From contig JAAOOA010000338.1 in the NCBI GenBank assembly GCA_012861695.1, forward strand, positions 248,001 through 312,000: DNA of 64,000 nucleotides, in the 5' to 3' direction. Origin of the DNA: Trematomus loennbergii (taxonomy: Eukaryota; Chordata; Actinopteri; Perciformes; Nototheniidae). Made by a program: the position numbers and the translations under genes. Positions 10,920 to 24,689 of the stretch are shown in pieces. Within the stretch, counting starts at the first letter, position 1; every line of letters begins with the position of its first letter. A model generated the notes under the pieces. That model was given only the letters and a program-made list of their open reading frames with translations, searched no databases and was not told the origin of the DNA.

Positions 10920-11545
10920 GAGACAGGGACACACATACACACAGACAGACAGACACACAGACACACAGACACACGCACACACGTTCCACATATTCTATAC
11001 ATTATTGGTGATGTATGGTTTCAGTTCAAAAGTTTGCAGTTAAAATATTCTGCTGCTTTTCAAAGTGTTTTTACTTTCTTTTCTCTTCTTAATACACATT
11101 CATTCACTACTACTTACATTTAATATCTAACTCCTTCAGCCTACTTTCAGCTACAGAAACCATTACAACTATTACTTATTCAGCTATTTCAGGACATTGA
11201 GGCTATACATTTTGTTGTTTATACCTTTTTTAAACCTTTTCTTTTAAATATTAAGCTTCTTCACTATTTTTCCTCCTCTTCCAGTTTAACATTTCACTTT
11301 CAAGTTTTCAACAAAGTCATTGCAATGCATTTGAGCTGTAACAATTTGATTCAAATCATTTCACTTTTCTGCATTTCTCCGCTAAGTTCAGCAACACACT
11401 GACTTGGTTTGTGTAGCTAAAAGCAGCTACAGAGACCATTCAGCTAATACATTCAGCTTTTTCTGCATTTTCAGCTAAATTCAGCAACAAATGTTCACAG
11501 TTTACAGCATTCGCACGCATTTTCTGCAGGAAATGCATTTTCTAG
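10505..11545 (+). repeat. Dispersed repeat R5, uninterrupted copy
   Basis: Blocks at 10550-10700 and 11028-11545 match 35214-35370 and 35598-36101 closely, with the same order and orientation. The two copies differ in the middle: this one has a CA microsatellite. No terminal repeats and no coding region are recognised, so the class is unknown. It works as an approximate empty-site reference for the insertion of Harbinger copy 3. Confidence 0.8.
10862..10982 (+). repeat. (CA)n microsatellite with CAGA-rich tail
   Basis: About 26 CA units (one CG variant), then imperfect ACAGACAGACACACAG repeats. Confidence 0.96.
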
Positions 11546-12648
11546 TTCACTCTCCTATTCGCTCTGTTGTGCCTTCCGCCAACTACCGAGGGAAATCATA
11601 TGGAGGAAATCAATCTTTTTTCACACCAGTTTTCTAGTTTATTCTGTTGTTTGTGTTGCATGTGGTGTACAGCGAAGAGAACACAGCTGCTGCTGTACAC
11701 AACTCTGATGAGGAACCAAAACAGGAAATGTGTGGGCTGGAAAACATGCTCTGTAGAGCTGAGGGGAAATCAGTTTTTGCTTCATCATGGCGTCATCACT
11801 GAAGCCACAGCTTTCCCATTACACATTGATCCATTATTAATACCTAAATATTGATTATTGTAGCTGTTAATATATTCACATCTTAAAAAGCCCCTGGTGA
11901 CTTTCTGTGACTCTTTTCTCTTTTGCTGTTCACTTAGCTAAACTCCCTGAAGATCCACAGAGAGGAGGGATGATGTGACACTTAACAGTGTGCACGAATT
12001 GCTCAAATATGTAAATAAAAAGCCACAATTAACAACTTCATACCAAAATAAAGGGTTTTTGTAAAGAGTAAAGTGCAACTGTATCATCTATGATTTGTGA
12101 GTATAGTGGATGTTCAGTGTTACAGGCTTTAACTCTTCCTCAGAGTCATTTTAGCGTTAAGACAATTATCAAATTTGTCCGATCTAGATTTCAAGTTTCA
12201 TGTGTTCACATTAAATTTAGCAGACAATATGTTATTTTGCCATTACAGTTCTATCCATTAAAACATAATAAAAGATGGAGATTGGTGGTGTTTATATCAT
12301 GTTAGCTTCTACCGGTTCGGATTACTTATTTGTTCATCATTAAGGAGATTTTTATGACTCATTATCCATGAGGTCTCCTCCCAAAGAACAAAGGAACACT
12401 GTGATTAAAACTGGTAAAACACAGAATAAAGCAGTTTCATGTTACAAATGAGTGTTTCTCCCAAGCAGTTCAGCTGTTGTAATGTTTGCTCAGCTTGTTT
12501 CTCTGATCACTCAAGATTCAGACATCCAATCACTCAAATTCTTCATTGGTTCAATTAAAATATATTTTTTCAAACAAAGATCTATGAAGTATATAATAAA
12601 ACGGTGCAGTTAACTGGATATAACCACAAAATTGACGCATGAGCAAAG
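11546..12648. other. Non-coding stretch, no gene seen
   Basis: AT-rich, with frames below 100 codons that lack motifs, and no element ends that I can pair. Confidence 0.55.
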
Positions 12649-12650
12649 TA

Positions 12651-13126
12651 TGGTGGCCGACATGTGTAAATGCCTTTCAAAGGCCCAAAACATTTCCATT
12701 AGGATTAACGCGCTGCGGTTTTAAAAACGACAAATATAAAAACACAAATTTGCCAAAACCCATGCAAAGAAGAAACATCTTCACCAACTTGACACACATG
12801 CAGCATTTAGAAAAGATTCACCAACATGACGAAACATGGGCAGTGTTTTCTAAAAGCGTTGCATAATCAAAATGCTGCAAATAAAAAAACACTGCAAGAA
12901 ACTCAAAACACAACAAAACCAGGCGACACTAAAAAGTGACGCACACCGCTGGGATCGTATGATTCATTCCGACATTACTAACTGGCCAACAATCCCCAAA
13001 CGTCAACCAGCACTCCGGCCCTGGTCCAAGCAGTGTGCATCAGTAAGAAGGGATGCACAGGCTGTGCGTTTCTCCTAATGGAAATGTGTTGGGTCAATAT
13101 AGCGCATTTGCACTTGGCGGCCACCA
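12651..13126. mobile_element. MITE of 476 bp with long TIRs and TA flanks
   Basis: The termini are TGGTGGCCGACATGTGTAAA and, inverted at the right, TGGTGGCCGCCAAGTGCAAA. The arms stay alignable for about 75 bp, including ACATTTCCATTAGGA in both. TA flanks both ends (12649-12650 and 13127-13128), which suggests a Tc1/mariner-type TA duplication. There is no coding region. Confidence 0.82.
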
Positions 13127-13860
13127 TAGAAGGGAAACCAAACCATACAGTACAGGGGACCTAAGTCTCTACTCGTTTTTTGAAATGTTACATACAGTTT
13201 AACTGTAGTGTTTAAATGGATTTGTGTATTCTTTTTTTCACTAAACCACAACAGACTTCTTCATCCTGCCCTAACACAAAATATAATGTGATCCATCATT
13301 AAACTGTTTGAGAATTCAGCAGATTGGACTAGAATGGACTTGTTGAACAGAGTTACTATAGATAAAAACCACAGTAACAACATTTGGGTCAATTAACACA
13401 TTTAACCAAGCTACCTTTCCCATAATGCTGTGATTTTGCTCCTGATTTAAAATGATAGTGAATCGAGCCTGATTTAGTGTGTATTTTTCAAACATCCTTT
13501 TACAGTCCACCACATGGTGGCGATGGTGAACCTCATGTAAATCTCTTGCTCTGTAGTCTACAGGCTGCAAACACTTTGTTTTGACGGAATGAATAGCCGG
13601 GGGCTGAGTAATAGGTGTGGCGGTGTAATGTGGTGTTTGGATGATCCCTCTCCCCTCACCACGCCAACCCTCCACCACCCACCACCTGCACCAACACCTT
13701 AAACCTGCCTGTCAGGTTTCTGTAAATGGACTGAATAAAGGATGCGTGGTCCCAGGCTGGTAGTTTTCCACTCACGGATACTAAAGGAGGTGGGACAGTC
13801 ACATATGTGAATAATGGGGGGGCGGCAGGTAGCTATAGGTGGTCGTTACCATGACATGTG

Positions 13861-13937
13861 AGGCTTTGTTAGGATTCTTCCAACAAACAGGTCCCTTGGA
13901 GGCTTTGTTAGGATTCTTCCAACAACAGGTCCCTATT
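13861..13937 (+). repeat. Two-copy tandem repeat, 39 bp unit
   Basis: AGGCTTTGTTAGGATTCTTC followed by CAACA(A)ACAGGTCCCT occurs at 13861 and again at 13900. The units differ by one A and the last bases. Confidence 0.95.
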
Positions 13938-15128
13938 ACAAAATACTTTAATTATTGAAAATGTGATTCTAATGGAACAACATTTATTTGAATAACCAGT
14001 CCTCACTTCCTCTTAGAAAACACAAACTTCTCCTATTTCTGTTAAGTTTAGTCAATTATTTAAATAAATGGTTATAGGATAACGCTTGTTAACCGAAAGC
14101 GTCTGCCATCAACTTATGTTGTTCGTAATAACATTGGTTGTGATGGTAGCTCTACTTCCATCTGAAGTGTGCAGTTGTGACACTGTTTACAGATTCACTT
14201 GTGACCCGTTCACCTGCTTGGGGAAGCTGAAACAGATCCATTTAAACCATTTTAGGCACCAAGTTAGTTTCTATGTCAAAACAACCTTTAAGGTTCTCCA
14301 AACGGAATTCACTGGTTGATTGAGAGATTCCTCCAAACAGGTCTCAACATGGTGTCAGCTGAGAGGCAGCCAGCAGCTAACTGTCCTGACAGCAGTGTTG
14401 TCCTTAAACACATTCATGAACTGTGAAATGACCTATTTGAAACTAAAGAACATCATCATTGTTAACTATTGGGATAGATAACGCTAGATGTTCCCTTGCT
14501 GTTGAGTAAATGTTTAGCTAATTCCTATTAATTAATATAAAAATAATTTTAACACTAGACGTCTTCATGTTTTGATATTAGAAGGTTCTGTTTCATGCTG
14601 GGAAAGTAGGCCTTAGATCACATCAGGATAAGCTGTGACGTTTTTGGAATCTCTACATATTTTGGTCATATGGCCAGTCTAAAAATCTGTTTCACTTTCA
14701 GACTGTTTTGTAATGACATTGGTTGTTCTCCTGCAAGCCTGTCATTAAAGCTTCAGATCCAGCTTCTTTGTTTTCCTTTACTCTGCTCATTGAATCTCCA
14801 TTACATTCACCGCAATGCTTTTCTGCACGTGGACACTGTTCTGTGGCAAATATCACATATATCTGCATAGTATTTATATGCATGGGTTTTGAAAAAAAGC
14901 TTTGAAACCAACGAGTTACTGTAAAAAAAAATAATACTTCAAACCAGAGCTGCCTTTAAAGTCAAGTGTTATTGTTGCAAGTGAAAAAACACACTCACAA
15001 AATGCCAAGTTGTATTCCATCAGTCTAACCACCACTGCCTGTCTGCTGAGAAAATGCCCGTATCTCACTGTCAGCAGTGGAGGGGTCCAAACTAACAGCC
15101 TGTTTTAATTTCAGCCTTGTCATGACAG

Positions 15129-15170
15129 GATGTGTGTGTGTGTGTGTGGTGTATGTGTGTGTATGCGGTG
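15129..15170 (+). repeat. (GT)n microsatellite, short and interrupted
   Basis: GT tract broken by GGTGTAT. The minus-strand open frames across it are artefacts. Confidence 0.9.
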
Positions 15171-15460
15171 TAAGAGAGACTGAGAGTGTGTGTTTGGAGG
15201 CGTGGGGGGACAACAGGAAGCGGAGACGATGTTGCATGGGAAGCAGTTAATGGAGTTATTTTTGCTGGGGACACTGATGTGAGGAGGGCTGCCTGACCTC
15301 GGTCCTGTCACATGAGGCTAAAAATGGAAAACTGGGACTAATATTAGTGTAACCAGTTATCTGCTTCTGTTTATAGTCAGACAGGAGGAAGATGAGTGCA
15401 AGATAAAGGCACAAATATGTTGTAAAACAAGGGATGTATTCGGTAGGAGTAATACAAAGG

Positions 15461-15854
15461 CAGAGGTGGAAAGTAACTAATTACATTTACCCAAGTACTG
15501 TACTTAAGTATAATTTTCACATCTGAGGTACTTGTAGTACACCTGGATAAATCCACCAGCTACCCTGCAGTATACAAAGTCATTCAAACTAGCTGCACCT
15601 TTACCAGCTTTGAGAACACTTTAATGATCAATCATTATAAAAATATCATATATATTATTCTGAAATGGACCAATCTGCACAATGACTACTTTTACTGTCG
15701 CTACTTTAAGTATATCTTGATGCTAATACTTTTCTACTTTTACTTGAGTAACATTTTGATTGCAGGTATTTGACTTGTAACAGAGTATTCCTACACTTCT
15801 GGTACTTCTACTGTTATGTAAGTACACGATATGAGTACTTTTACTACCTCTCTA
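15461..15854. repeat. Dispersed fish repeat, AGAGGTGGAAAGTA type
   Basis: It starts CAGAGGTGGAAAGTAACTAA and ends GAGTACTTTTACTACCTCT, an imperfect inversion of the start. The interior is rich in TACTT/AAGTA motifs such as CCAAGTACTGTACTTAAGTA. Related fragments lie at 27470-27580 and 29610-29720. It is probably a non-autonomous DNA transposon; I cannot confirm a target duplication. Confidence 0.7.
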
Positions 15855-16419
15855 CAAAAGTGATGTAACATATAATGTTTATTCTCCACTTATTACATGC
15901 ATTTGCAGTTTCTACGACTGACTTGCAACTATAACATTAAATCAGGTTACAGGACCTTGGATTGATCAGACAAATGCAGAAGAGCCACCCATAGTTTCAT
16001 TTTCTTTCCTCTTTCAGTATTTTAGACAAAGTCGACACAATGCACAGAAAGCCAAAGGGAAGCTGAACAGTTGTACGAGAACTGTGTGTCACAAACGTTT
16101 GGCTGAGTCACTGTAGTTTGTTATCAATGTCAAAAAAAGGAAGACAGGGAGCCCTGTGTGTGTGTCTGGAGCAGAAGTGCAGTGACATGGAAAGAGCTTT
16201 TTTTCTTCTTGTTTTTTAGATTTAGATGTAATGAAACGGGTGACATTAAAATATTTCTGAAGCACAGTTTGTCTCTCCATGACTATGAAGGCCAAATTGT
16301 TTTCAATTTCAGTGTCTGGTGGGATGGAAGAAAGAATATTTTTCACAGTAGTGTACAGTACTTCGATATATTATTTTGACGTACTTAGTATTTTCTTTTA
16401 TGACCCTTCATATTAAGAC

Positions 16420-17172
16420 TAGTGATGGGAATTATGGCTCTTTGAAGGGAGCCGGATCTTATGGCTTTGTTCCTTTCAAAGAGCCGTTCAAAAGGGCTCG
16501 GGGTTACTAGGTTTATCTGCGAAATAATCACCAGGATAATGATTGACTGTATTGCCAGACCTTATGTCAATAATCTGCATTGTAAGCATGACAAAAGGTG
16601 GCGCCATATCCATGTCATTCATGTCAGTGAATGTACTACTTTGAATGTACCCTTTGTATGTGTTAAGTAAATAAAGTTGCCTTGCCTTGAATGAAATTCA
16701 CGCAACTCTTAATATTTTGAAGTGGCGATGGAGATTATTTGTTGACCCTGCTTTAAAGGATATGTTGCCTTTACAAATGGTGCGCTTTATCACTGTCTGG
16801 GTTTTGGTTGAAGTGCATCCAAATGCTGCTGCGTTTTCGCGTTTGGCTCATTTTCCATCCGAAAAACACGTCGTCTACCTGTCCTGTACCACTTGTTATG
16901 ACTTCTCTCTCTCGCGTATTCCGTTAAGACCCACCCCATCTCGCTCCTCGTGCTGAAACCTACCAATCAGAGTAGGGGCGGGTCTTCACAGAATACGTTT
17001 GGGGAACAAAATCAAGCTTTTTAAAAGGAGAGTGGATTTTGGCAGGCAGTGAGTGCAGACCAACGATTGAACGATAACAAGAACGGCTCTCACCAAGTAC
17101 GACTCGGTTCCCCTCGTTCGTACCAAAGAGCCGTTCAAAAGAATCAGCTCGTTCGCGACCGACACATCACTA
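16420..17172. mobile_element. Non-autonomous hAT element, 753 bp
   Basis: A perfect 8-bp target duplication ATTAAGAC flanks it (16412-16419 and 17173-17180). The ends are TAGTGATGGGAATT and …CGACACATCACTA. Subterminal repeats of AAAGAGCCGTTCAAAAG occur at both ends, as expected for hAT transposase binding sites. No transposase remains. Confidence 0.93.
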
Positions 17173-17378
17173 ATTAAGACTACTACAAAAGCAGTTCCCT
17201 GAGCTTCAGAGCGTTTTAATATCCTTCAGCTTAATGTTTTGGTTTTAACGCCACAAATGTTTCTTGGTTAAAATTAAATGTATTTGTATCGGGAACCTAG
17301 AACACTAACCTACTCATCTCAAAAAAGAACAAAATGCTTTGTAACAGATTTAGCTAAATACTACCAGATGCACATACT

Positions 17379-17379
<1 letters not shown>

Positions 17380-17437
<58 letters not shown>
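17380..17437 (+). repeat. (CA)n microsatellite
   Basis: 29 uninterrupted CA units. Confidence 0.97.
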
Positions 17438-17439
<2 letters not shown>

Positions 17440-17626
17440 GGCTCCTCTTCTACTCACTGTTCAGCATCACACACTCAGCACCATCTTCACGTTGAGCCCA
17501 TCTGTAAAAAAAATGATTTTTCTCACCTGAGTCTGAGGAGGGAATTCAATCGAAATGTAATTCAGATCTCTCTCTCTCAATCATTCAGGTCTCCAGGAGA
17601 TCCCGTCATGTCTCCCTCAGGTTCTC

Positions 17627-17665
17627 CACTATCAGTCACCTGGATCTGCCGGGTGACTGATAGTG
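17627..17665. repeat. Perfect hairpin, 14-bp arms
   Basis: CACTATCAGTCACC (17627-17640) pairs with 17652-17665, leaving an 11-base loop. There is no U-run after it and no gene beside it, so a terminator role is not implied. Confidence 0.9.
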
Positions 17666-20529
17666 TTACACCTGCTTCTTTCCCTTTAAAGTCCCTATAT
17701 CAAGTAGGAGTATATACCACAAAAAGATAATCATACCCTTTGGTATCAAAATATTGCATGCATATGTGTATATGCAAAGCAAAAGAAAACGGTCGTCAAA
17801 ATGTCAAATTGTTGGTTGGTTGATCAAAAGTCCATATATTAACAAGTAATCTCTGCGAGTTTCTGACAGGAAGGATATTCCTTTTTGAATGGCTTTAAAG
17901 GAAAAGGCAGACGTTAGAGCTCTGGGGAGCGACATCTCCTCTTGAGGCGTATGCGTACATTGAAGCTCTGCTCATTTGCCTAGAGTGAAGCAAAAAAACT
18001 ATTCTGAAAGAGCAGCAGGATGAATATGCACGGTTAAGCGGCACACAAAGACATTTAACAGGTATTGTATGTGGAAATCGGGCTCCAGCGGGACGTTTTG
18101 GACAGTTAAAGGTTACAAAATAACAGAAACTGTTTCTCCGATGAACTCCTGACAATATATGTAGAAACAAGTAAGTGTTTATCTTTATCTTTCCTTTCCC
18201 TTTCACACATGTGTTAGGTTAGGGTTATGTTATGGAGCACACAACTGTTACTACTGGAAATAGCCCCATTGGTTTACGCAAGAATTGGGTTAAGCATCCA
18301 GGAGAAAACATGATTGAACTACACAGGGCTGATGGAGCAGACTTGTGACTTGGTCATAAACAGCTGAGTCTCTTCATGTTCCTTGATTTGTTTTTGGGGT
18401 CAGCATGGGGGGACAGAAAATCACAAACCTTTTTTTTCTCTCCAGTTGGACATCTTCGTTAGCATCTTTGTGTAAATGACCCTTCCTCTTCACACCGGAT
18501 GTTTGTTTTCTTCACTTTTCACAGCATCAACAATTGTAATGTCCTCAAGACGTCCATTGTTTACCTTATGCCCCAGACCATGAGTGCATAAGAAGTAGTG
18601 AGTGTTATATATTTTGATCTCTTTATCCACAGTTTGTGTCTTTCCCTTCACACATGTTCACCCATTGGGCCACATGCTGCTGCTCGTTTTGGCTGCACTG
18701 GTTAGCTCCTTGAAGCTGGTGACAGCAGAGGGTGAAGTGAAAACCTATATTTTATTAAAAGACAATAGTCTCTGGTACAAAAACATTACATTTATGGGTG
18801 ATTAGACTCCTTACTTTAAAAATGACAGAAAATAGGACATACCTGTTGTAGCTGTAGGCAGTCCAAAAAAACTATAATACATGAAAAATACCATCTAATA
18901 AATAACAAACACTGAGACCTTGCATATGAGTCTTACAATACCTTTTGGAGTTATGTGTGATAAATGTATATATTACAAAAAATGGTAGAATGTTTTCCTT
19001 TATTGTATGCAATGCCTTTCTGTGAACATCTGGTCCAAATTAGTGACTGATCATTCTTTCCAGAAATACATGTGATAACAACATGGCCCCCTTAAGAAGG
19101 GCCTACACTTTTTCTTGGTCATGGGAAGGTTCCAAACATTGTCCAAAAAATAATAATTTTGCAGGAAGATTATTTTATACAAACATCCATTTAAAAAACT
19201 AGACATAATAAAGTAAGGAAAAAACATGGTTGTGCTTTGTTCTACCTCAGGTAGGGGTACCTTAACTTTAAGGGGTCTTAGTTCCTCTACTAATGAAGTC
19301 CATTTGGAATCATTATGCAGAGTGTACTCAGGAGTCTGTTCGATGATTGTTCTGAATTATGTGGCTATTTATTTTTTACATAAATACGGAACAGGATTAC
19401 GGCCACATGAGAAAACCTTTATTGGATGAGACCAAAAGTTTAAAAATGTAGTTCTGACTTTATTCTCAGAATTGTTCGGAAAAAGTCAGAATTCAGAATT
19501 AAAGTTCTGAGATGTTCAGAAAAAAATATATTATTGTTTTTTTCCTCAAAATTCGGACCTTTTAAAAAGACTTTTGGTCACATCCCTACATTTGTTCTCA
19601 TGTTGCCCTAATCCTCCTCCTACAGCTCAACCAGGTAATGTCTGAACCACAGAGAATTATCACCAACTCCGCAGCTCCCTTCAGCTTCACAGCGTTTTTC
19701 TGTTTTACTTTGTAAGGGCTGCAGTGAATATGTGAAAGGGGCTTAAGTTGTGCTGCTCTCTTTCTCGGCTGGTCAAATGTCCATCAGTGTTCCTGCCATT
19801 TAACTTAACGTCAATTCTATTTTTAAGCTTACACTCTTGGTAAACACATGTTGGAATCTGCAATAAGAAATCAACAATGACAGTGATCTATGTGAAAGAT
19901 CTATTCTTACCTCACATGGCCTGTTTCACCACACCATATATGCCCCATATCGTTGCAACATCCCTAGATAAGCTAGCTTGATGCAAACAGGGGATTTAAA
20001 CATGACCATACAGAACCACAGACTGATCACTTAGTTAGTGACAGGTTGTTTCATGTCAGAGAAGTTGCAGAATTGCAGCTTTAAGACAGTTTGCTCTTTG
20101 GAATCACAACAGGAAATGGTATAGATCCTCAGAAGCAGGGTTAGGGGTCCCTTCTCTCTCCCAGCCCCCTCACTCTGCCTCTCAGTGTGTGTCATCTGCA
20201 GCCTGGCAGTTCTTTTTATAAATAACCTCATACAGGGATTTGGTTTGATTTGAAGCAGCAATCCTTTTCAATCAGCAGCCCAGCAGCACAAATTAAGTCA
20301 AAGGGGTCATCCAATCTTTCATTGTATAATCACATAATAAGTAATTACCACTTAACAAATTAACAAAAGCTTTTCCAAAATAGTTTTAGCATTAATGAAG
20401 ATGTTTTTCCATTTTAGCCACATATTAATAGGCATCACTCATAATCAAAGATCCATCAAAGGAAATATGGTGAGTGTAAGATGTCAGGAAGTGGCACATC
20501 GAGACATTAAAACAGTACGGCTTGGAGAG

Positions 20530-21780
20530 TAATGGATTACATGTATCGGGATTACATAATCAGGACCCAAAAAAAGTAACTGTATTCCCATAATTACACA
20601 AAAATGTAATGAGATTACTGTTACATTTCTCAAAAATGTATTATTAGCAGGATTATGTTACATGTGGATATTGACGAAATCTAAAAGTTATCTGGTTAGT
20701 TTTGGTATATATATAAAATAGGTGACTGATGATATCTTTTTAAAAGGAAAATAGACGGAATATATTTTTTAGTAGGCTTCCAAACCCTGAAAACAGGTTA
20801 CTAGTTGTGCATATTGATGTAATCTTTGTGCTACTGCCTCTCGATAGGTGCAGGAACCTCTGAGAGGGATCATCAGATGTGTATTCATCTGTTTATGCAG
20901 AGTGTATGCTGCACATCTGCTCACACACCTTCTACTGCAGCAGGCTGAAGATGGGCAAGTGCAAAATATCCACGCATGCATCACTTTCATTTTTTTATTT
21001 TTACGCAGTAAAAAAAGAGAGAAACACCTGGGAAGATAATGGGACTGAAATCAAGGCTGCAACTAGCATTTTGGTCCCTAGTTATTATTTGACTGACTAC
21101 TTTCTCATATCATCATCATTACATCAGGCAAGTCAAAACAATGTTGAGCACCAAACTGAAAGACAAACAATAAATCAGACGTTATGCTGTAGGCAAAACA
21201 AGTTTGTGATTCAGAGGCATGATTTAGAATGACAATATTGCTCATTTAACAGCTCTAAATGTTGTGAAATCTCTGGCAGTATCAGTGTTCAGTGTTGACA
21301 GGGCAAGAAACAGCATGAAACAAAGATCTAAATGAATGCACTCAACTCAAAGTCACATTGAGTAAAGCACTACGAGGGTGGATTTGGGATTCAAAGGTTT
21401 CTGGCACACATATTGAGTGGAGGTCCAAGGATTCCTCTTCACATTTCCACCAAAGGTCCAGAGCACAATTTGTTCTGTGGTGAGAAATGTGAGCACACAG
21501 AGGTGAGACACTCACACCTTCCTCACTCCGACAGTCGGCCAACTCTTTTGTGTGTGCATGTTTGTACAGTACGTTCACACAGAAAGACATTATTTGCATA
21601 GAGAAATGGGGGTTTTATATGCTGCAAAATGCAACAGTACTAAACGATTCAGATGTTGTTGGCTTACTTTAAAAATGTATTCCGTTACACTAGTTACCTG
21701 TAAATCACTAACCTAATCTTGGTATCACTATGCAAAAGTAATGTAACCTGATTGTACAACATTATCAAATGCAATGCCAG
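20530..21780. repeat. Dispersed repeat fragments of one GTAACT-rich family
   Basis: 20530-20670 and 21660-21770 share TTACATTTT, GTTACA and AAAAGTAATGTAACCTGATT-type blocks with 44635-44790. They look like fragments of one widespread fish repeat. The sequence between the two fragments is ordinary non-coding DNA. Confidence 0.5.
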
Positions 21781-22944
21781 AAAAATAAAAGCGAAAAAAT
21801 AAATATCAATAAAACGTTTTTTACTTGTGTAGTATGTAAGACTTTAGAACAGTAAGACCTTAGAAAATAAGAAACCAAGATATTTTGGATCAAAAGTGTG
21901 TCCTCTGCTCAGAGATGTTATTGATAAGGAAACCTGCCTTTTTATTAAGCATTTTCAGGCAGGAGCCTCTTTATTCTGATTGGCTGCTTTGGATATGAAC
22001 AATTAAATCACACCCAGTCAATATGCTGCACATTCATTTATTTCAAATTATTTTTATTTTATTTTCTCTTTGTTGAATTTCTAACTTTTTCTTCTTTTTT
22101 AAAATAATATATTTTATTCTATTTTACTCATTCTAAAATGGAACGACTGTCACGAAAAAACTATTTCCACCTGGGATTATTAAAGTATTTCTAATTCTGA
22201 TGATTCTGACAAGAAACAACAAAAACAAACAAAGGTACTTTTAAAGTTTAAACATGTTACACTTTGTGTAGCATGCATTACATGGGAACAAATATGGCTA
22301 CCACTTCCTGTTTTCCAGCTGACCTGGGGCATTCTACTAGCTACATTACAAACTAGCTGTAAACACGTTTTTTTATGGGATCCACCTTGTGATAGCTCTG
22401 CCAGCAGTCAGCCGCTCTGTAAACTGTGCTGTGGTACTGTAACCTCCCCCCCCCATGAAGGGTTCAGATGCTACTACTCTTTCAGCAGTGGGATCAGCCT
22501 GTCCTCCTACAAAAAACGACCATATAGGTCGATTGTTCAGCAGCTTAATAGAGTGGCGAAGTCACAACCCATCTACTTCCGGTCCATGGTACCTTATTTC
22601 GGAACAATTATGCATTAGGTGCGTTCACACCGGAGTACTTTGGTGTACTTTTCCCACAATAGTTCATCAGAACTACGATATATTTGCGTTCACACCAAAA
22701 AGCCCCAGGAACTACTTTAGCTCAACTTAGTTCGCGAGACTCGCTTTTCAGTCCCTGCTAGAGAGCAGGGTCTATCGTGGGAGAAAGTAGTTCCTACGTC
22801 TGATTGGCTGTGCGGAATGCAAACCACGCCCGTTTGACTCTGAATTTTTTGTTGTAAGCCGCCATTGTATTTCCTCGCTTCGCAGCACACACGAAGAGAT
22901 TCCTTTTGTGAAAGCAGTTATTATAGCAACACTAAATAAATCAA

Positions 22945-24002
22945 TTGGAGCGGTGGAGTGATGAGGATGTGTCTGCGCTTCTGGCGATTGACTCGGAGGA
23001 CGCGAAGCGCCACATTCCGAAGCTTCTACTGAATGCAGTTTCTGTAGCTCTGCAAAGTTAGCAGACCTGGCAAAGTAATGTCGGGACGACTACCAAGGTA
23101 AAATAAAATACATGCACTGCACTGTTTTAATCTGCACAATACTGGTCTTAGATGTACTTTTATTTGCTCAGTAGATCGAGCTAGCCATGGTAGAACTTGA
23201 TAACGTTAGGTCCAAGCTGGCTAATAACATCTAGCTAGCTAGCTATTCTCAACCATGCCTGCTATGAACACGTTTTGACTTGTGAATAAGTGTGCAATGT
23301 TCTGTAATTTGCTTCACTAACTCATGGCACTAATCGTGTGTTTCAGGCGAGGTGTTTCTCTCAGGATTAGAAACTAGTTTTCCCCTCCGGGATAAAAACG
23401 AGAATATAACGTTAGCAATTAGCATGCTAGCTGGACATAATGCTACCTCTGTGGCTAATGCATAGAGGTAAACAATAGATTGTAGTTGAAGTAATTTCAA
23501 GTAATTTGCAACATTCATTCTACATGTTAATGGTAAAAGCTTAAACAGTTGATTACCTGCATGCCACAAAGACTGATGTTCTAATATTTTTGCACATTTA
23601 AGTAGAAAGTAGAAGCCCACAGTGATGACTCTGACGTGGGGGGCTCTCTGTTATGGGCTGCTCCCCTTCTGGTATTTGGACAATGTTGTGTCGTTGTTGC
23701 GATTAAACTGATCTTGTATCTTGCATATTTCACCTTAGGAAAGTGGGCACGCGATGACAGCTTCCTTGACACCATGGACTGCCGTGCTATGGTCAGCAAG
23801 GAGAATGAGGACCTGCGTGCCAAGGAGATGCACGACGAACGGCTGCTGCATTCACACAAGGCCCAGGAATCGGACGACTAGCCGCTCATGGTGCCAGGTG
23901 GAGCAACAAAATACCTTTCAGGCTGGGCTTCTGGAAGTGCTAAGCGAGCTGATTACATCCAACAGGCCTTCAATACAAAAATTAAGAAAAACATGTCGTT
24001 GA
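22945..24002 (+). pseudogene. Harbinger SANT/Myb-like accessory protein, copy 2
   Basis: The SANT start is clear: ERWSDEDVSALLAIDSED at about 22950-23005, matching RWSDEEVSALL in copy 3. The next exons are largely deleted. A last exon after an AG at 23738 encodes GKWARDDSFLDTMDCRAMVS, then a helical stretch (KEMHDERLLHSHKAQES), and stops at TAG near 23879. The remaining tail (…LLEVLSELITSN) is in another frame. The gene is non-functional. Confidence 0.75.
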
Positions 24003-24026
24003 TAAACTGTACAATGACTTGTTGGG

Positions 24027-24145
24027 AGGCGTGTGGTGCGTTGGTGTTCGGATCAGGGGAGCACAGGTTCAAACCCCACTGCAGTCAGGATGTCGTTGTG
24101 TCCCTGGGCAAGACACTTCACCCCAAATTGCCTACACCTGGGACA
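24027..24145 (+). repeat. tRNA-derived SINE head, copy 2
   Basis: Box B-like GGTTCAAACCC at 24066-24076 and the GGGCAAGACACTTCACCCC body are intact. The box A region has lost about 12 bases compared with copy 1. It follows the accessory gene at the same relative position as in Harbinger copy 1, and the TA-rich GCCACTGTTATTAAT spacer after it is shared too. Confidence 0.75.
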
Positions 24146-24689
24146 GTTAATTTTGTATTATATATATATATGCCACTGTTATTAATACTGACACCTAACT
24201 TTGCACAAAGGTGTGTCTGCTGCTGAGCCTACCTATTGTTATATTATATATATAATATTGCCACTGTTATTATATTGTTTTGATACTACTGACACTTATT
24301 GATCTGCTGCTGATAAATAAAAGAGAACCTACATGCACGGCACTAGCATCATGACTGTCTTTGTTTAAACCAGCAGCGGTACACAGACTAACCTGTGTGT
24401 GTGTAACGTAGTTCTTCAGGTGTGCATGCTTAACATGTATGTATACAAACGTTTTTAAAGAGCTTTCAACCTCATCCCATTGTCTTTAACACACATTTAA
24501 CATAATATACTCATTAATATACAAATATACAGTATGAGTACTGTTTTGATACTGACATTTAATCTTTGCACTAAGGTGTCTGCACTATTGTAATTGTGTC
24601 TGTTGACTGGTAAATAAAAGAGAACCAAATGCACTGTACAAAATATCAGCTTTATTGTCAATTTACAATTCCATGCTGTTCAGATGCCT

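Larger units (their letters stand above)
13129..15460. other. Non-coding stretch
   Basis: No gene seen. It contains the 39-bp tandem duplication at 13861 and the GT microsatellite at 15129. Confidence 0.5.
17181..22515. other. Long non-coding stretch
   Basis: No exon or RNA gene that I can support. It holds a CA microsatellite, one hairpin and two dispersed-repeat fragments, listed separately. The remaining open frames are short and motif-free. Confidence 0.5.

Noticed and set aside
17627..17665. Transcription terminator
   Set aside because: It is a hairpin without a following U-run in a eukaryotic non-genic region.
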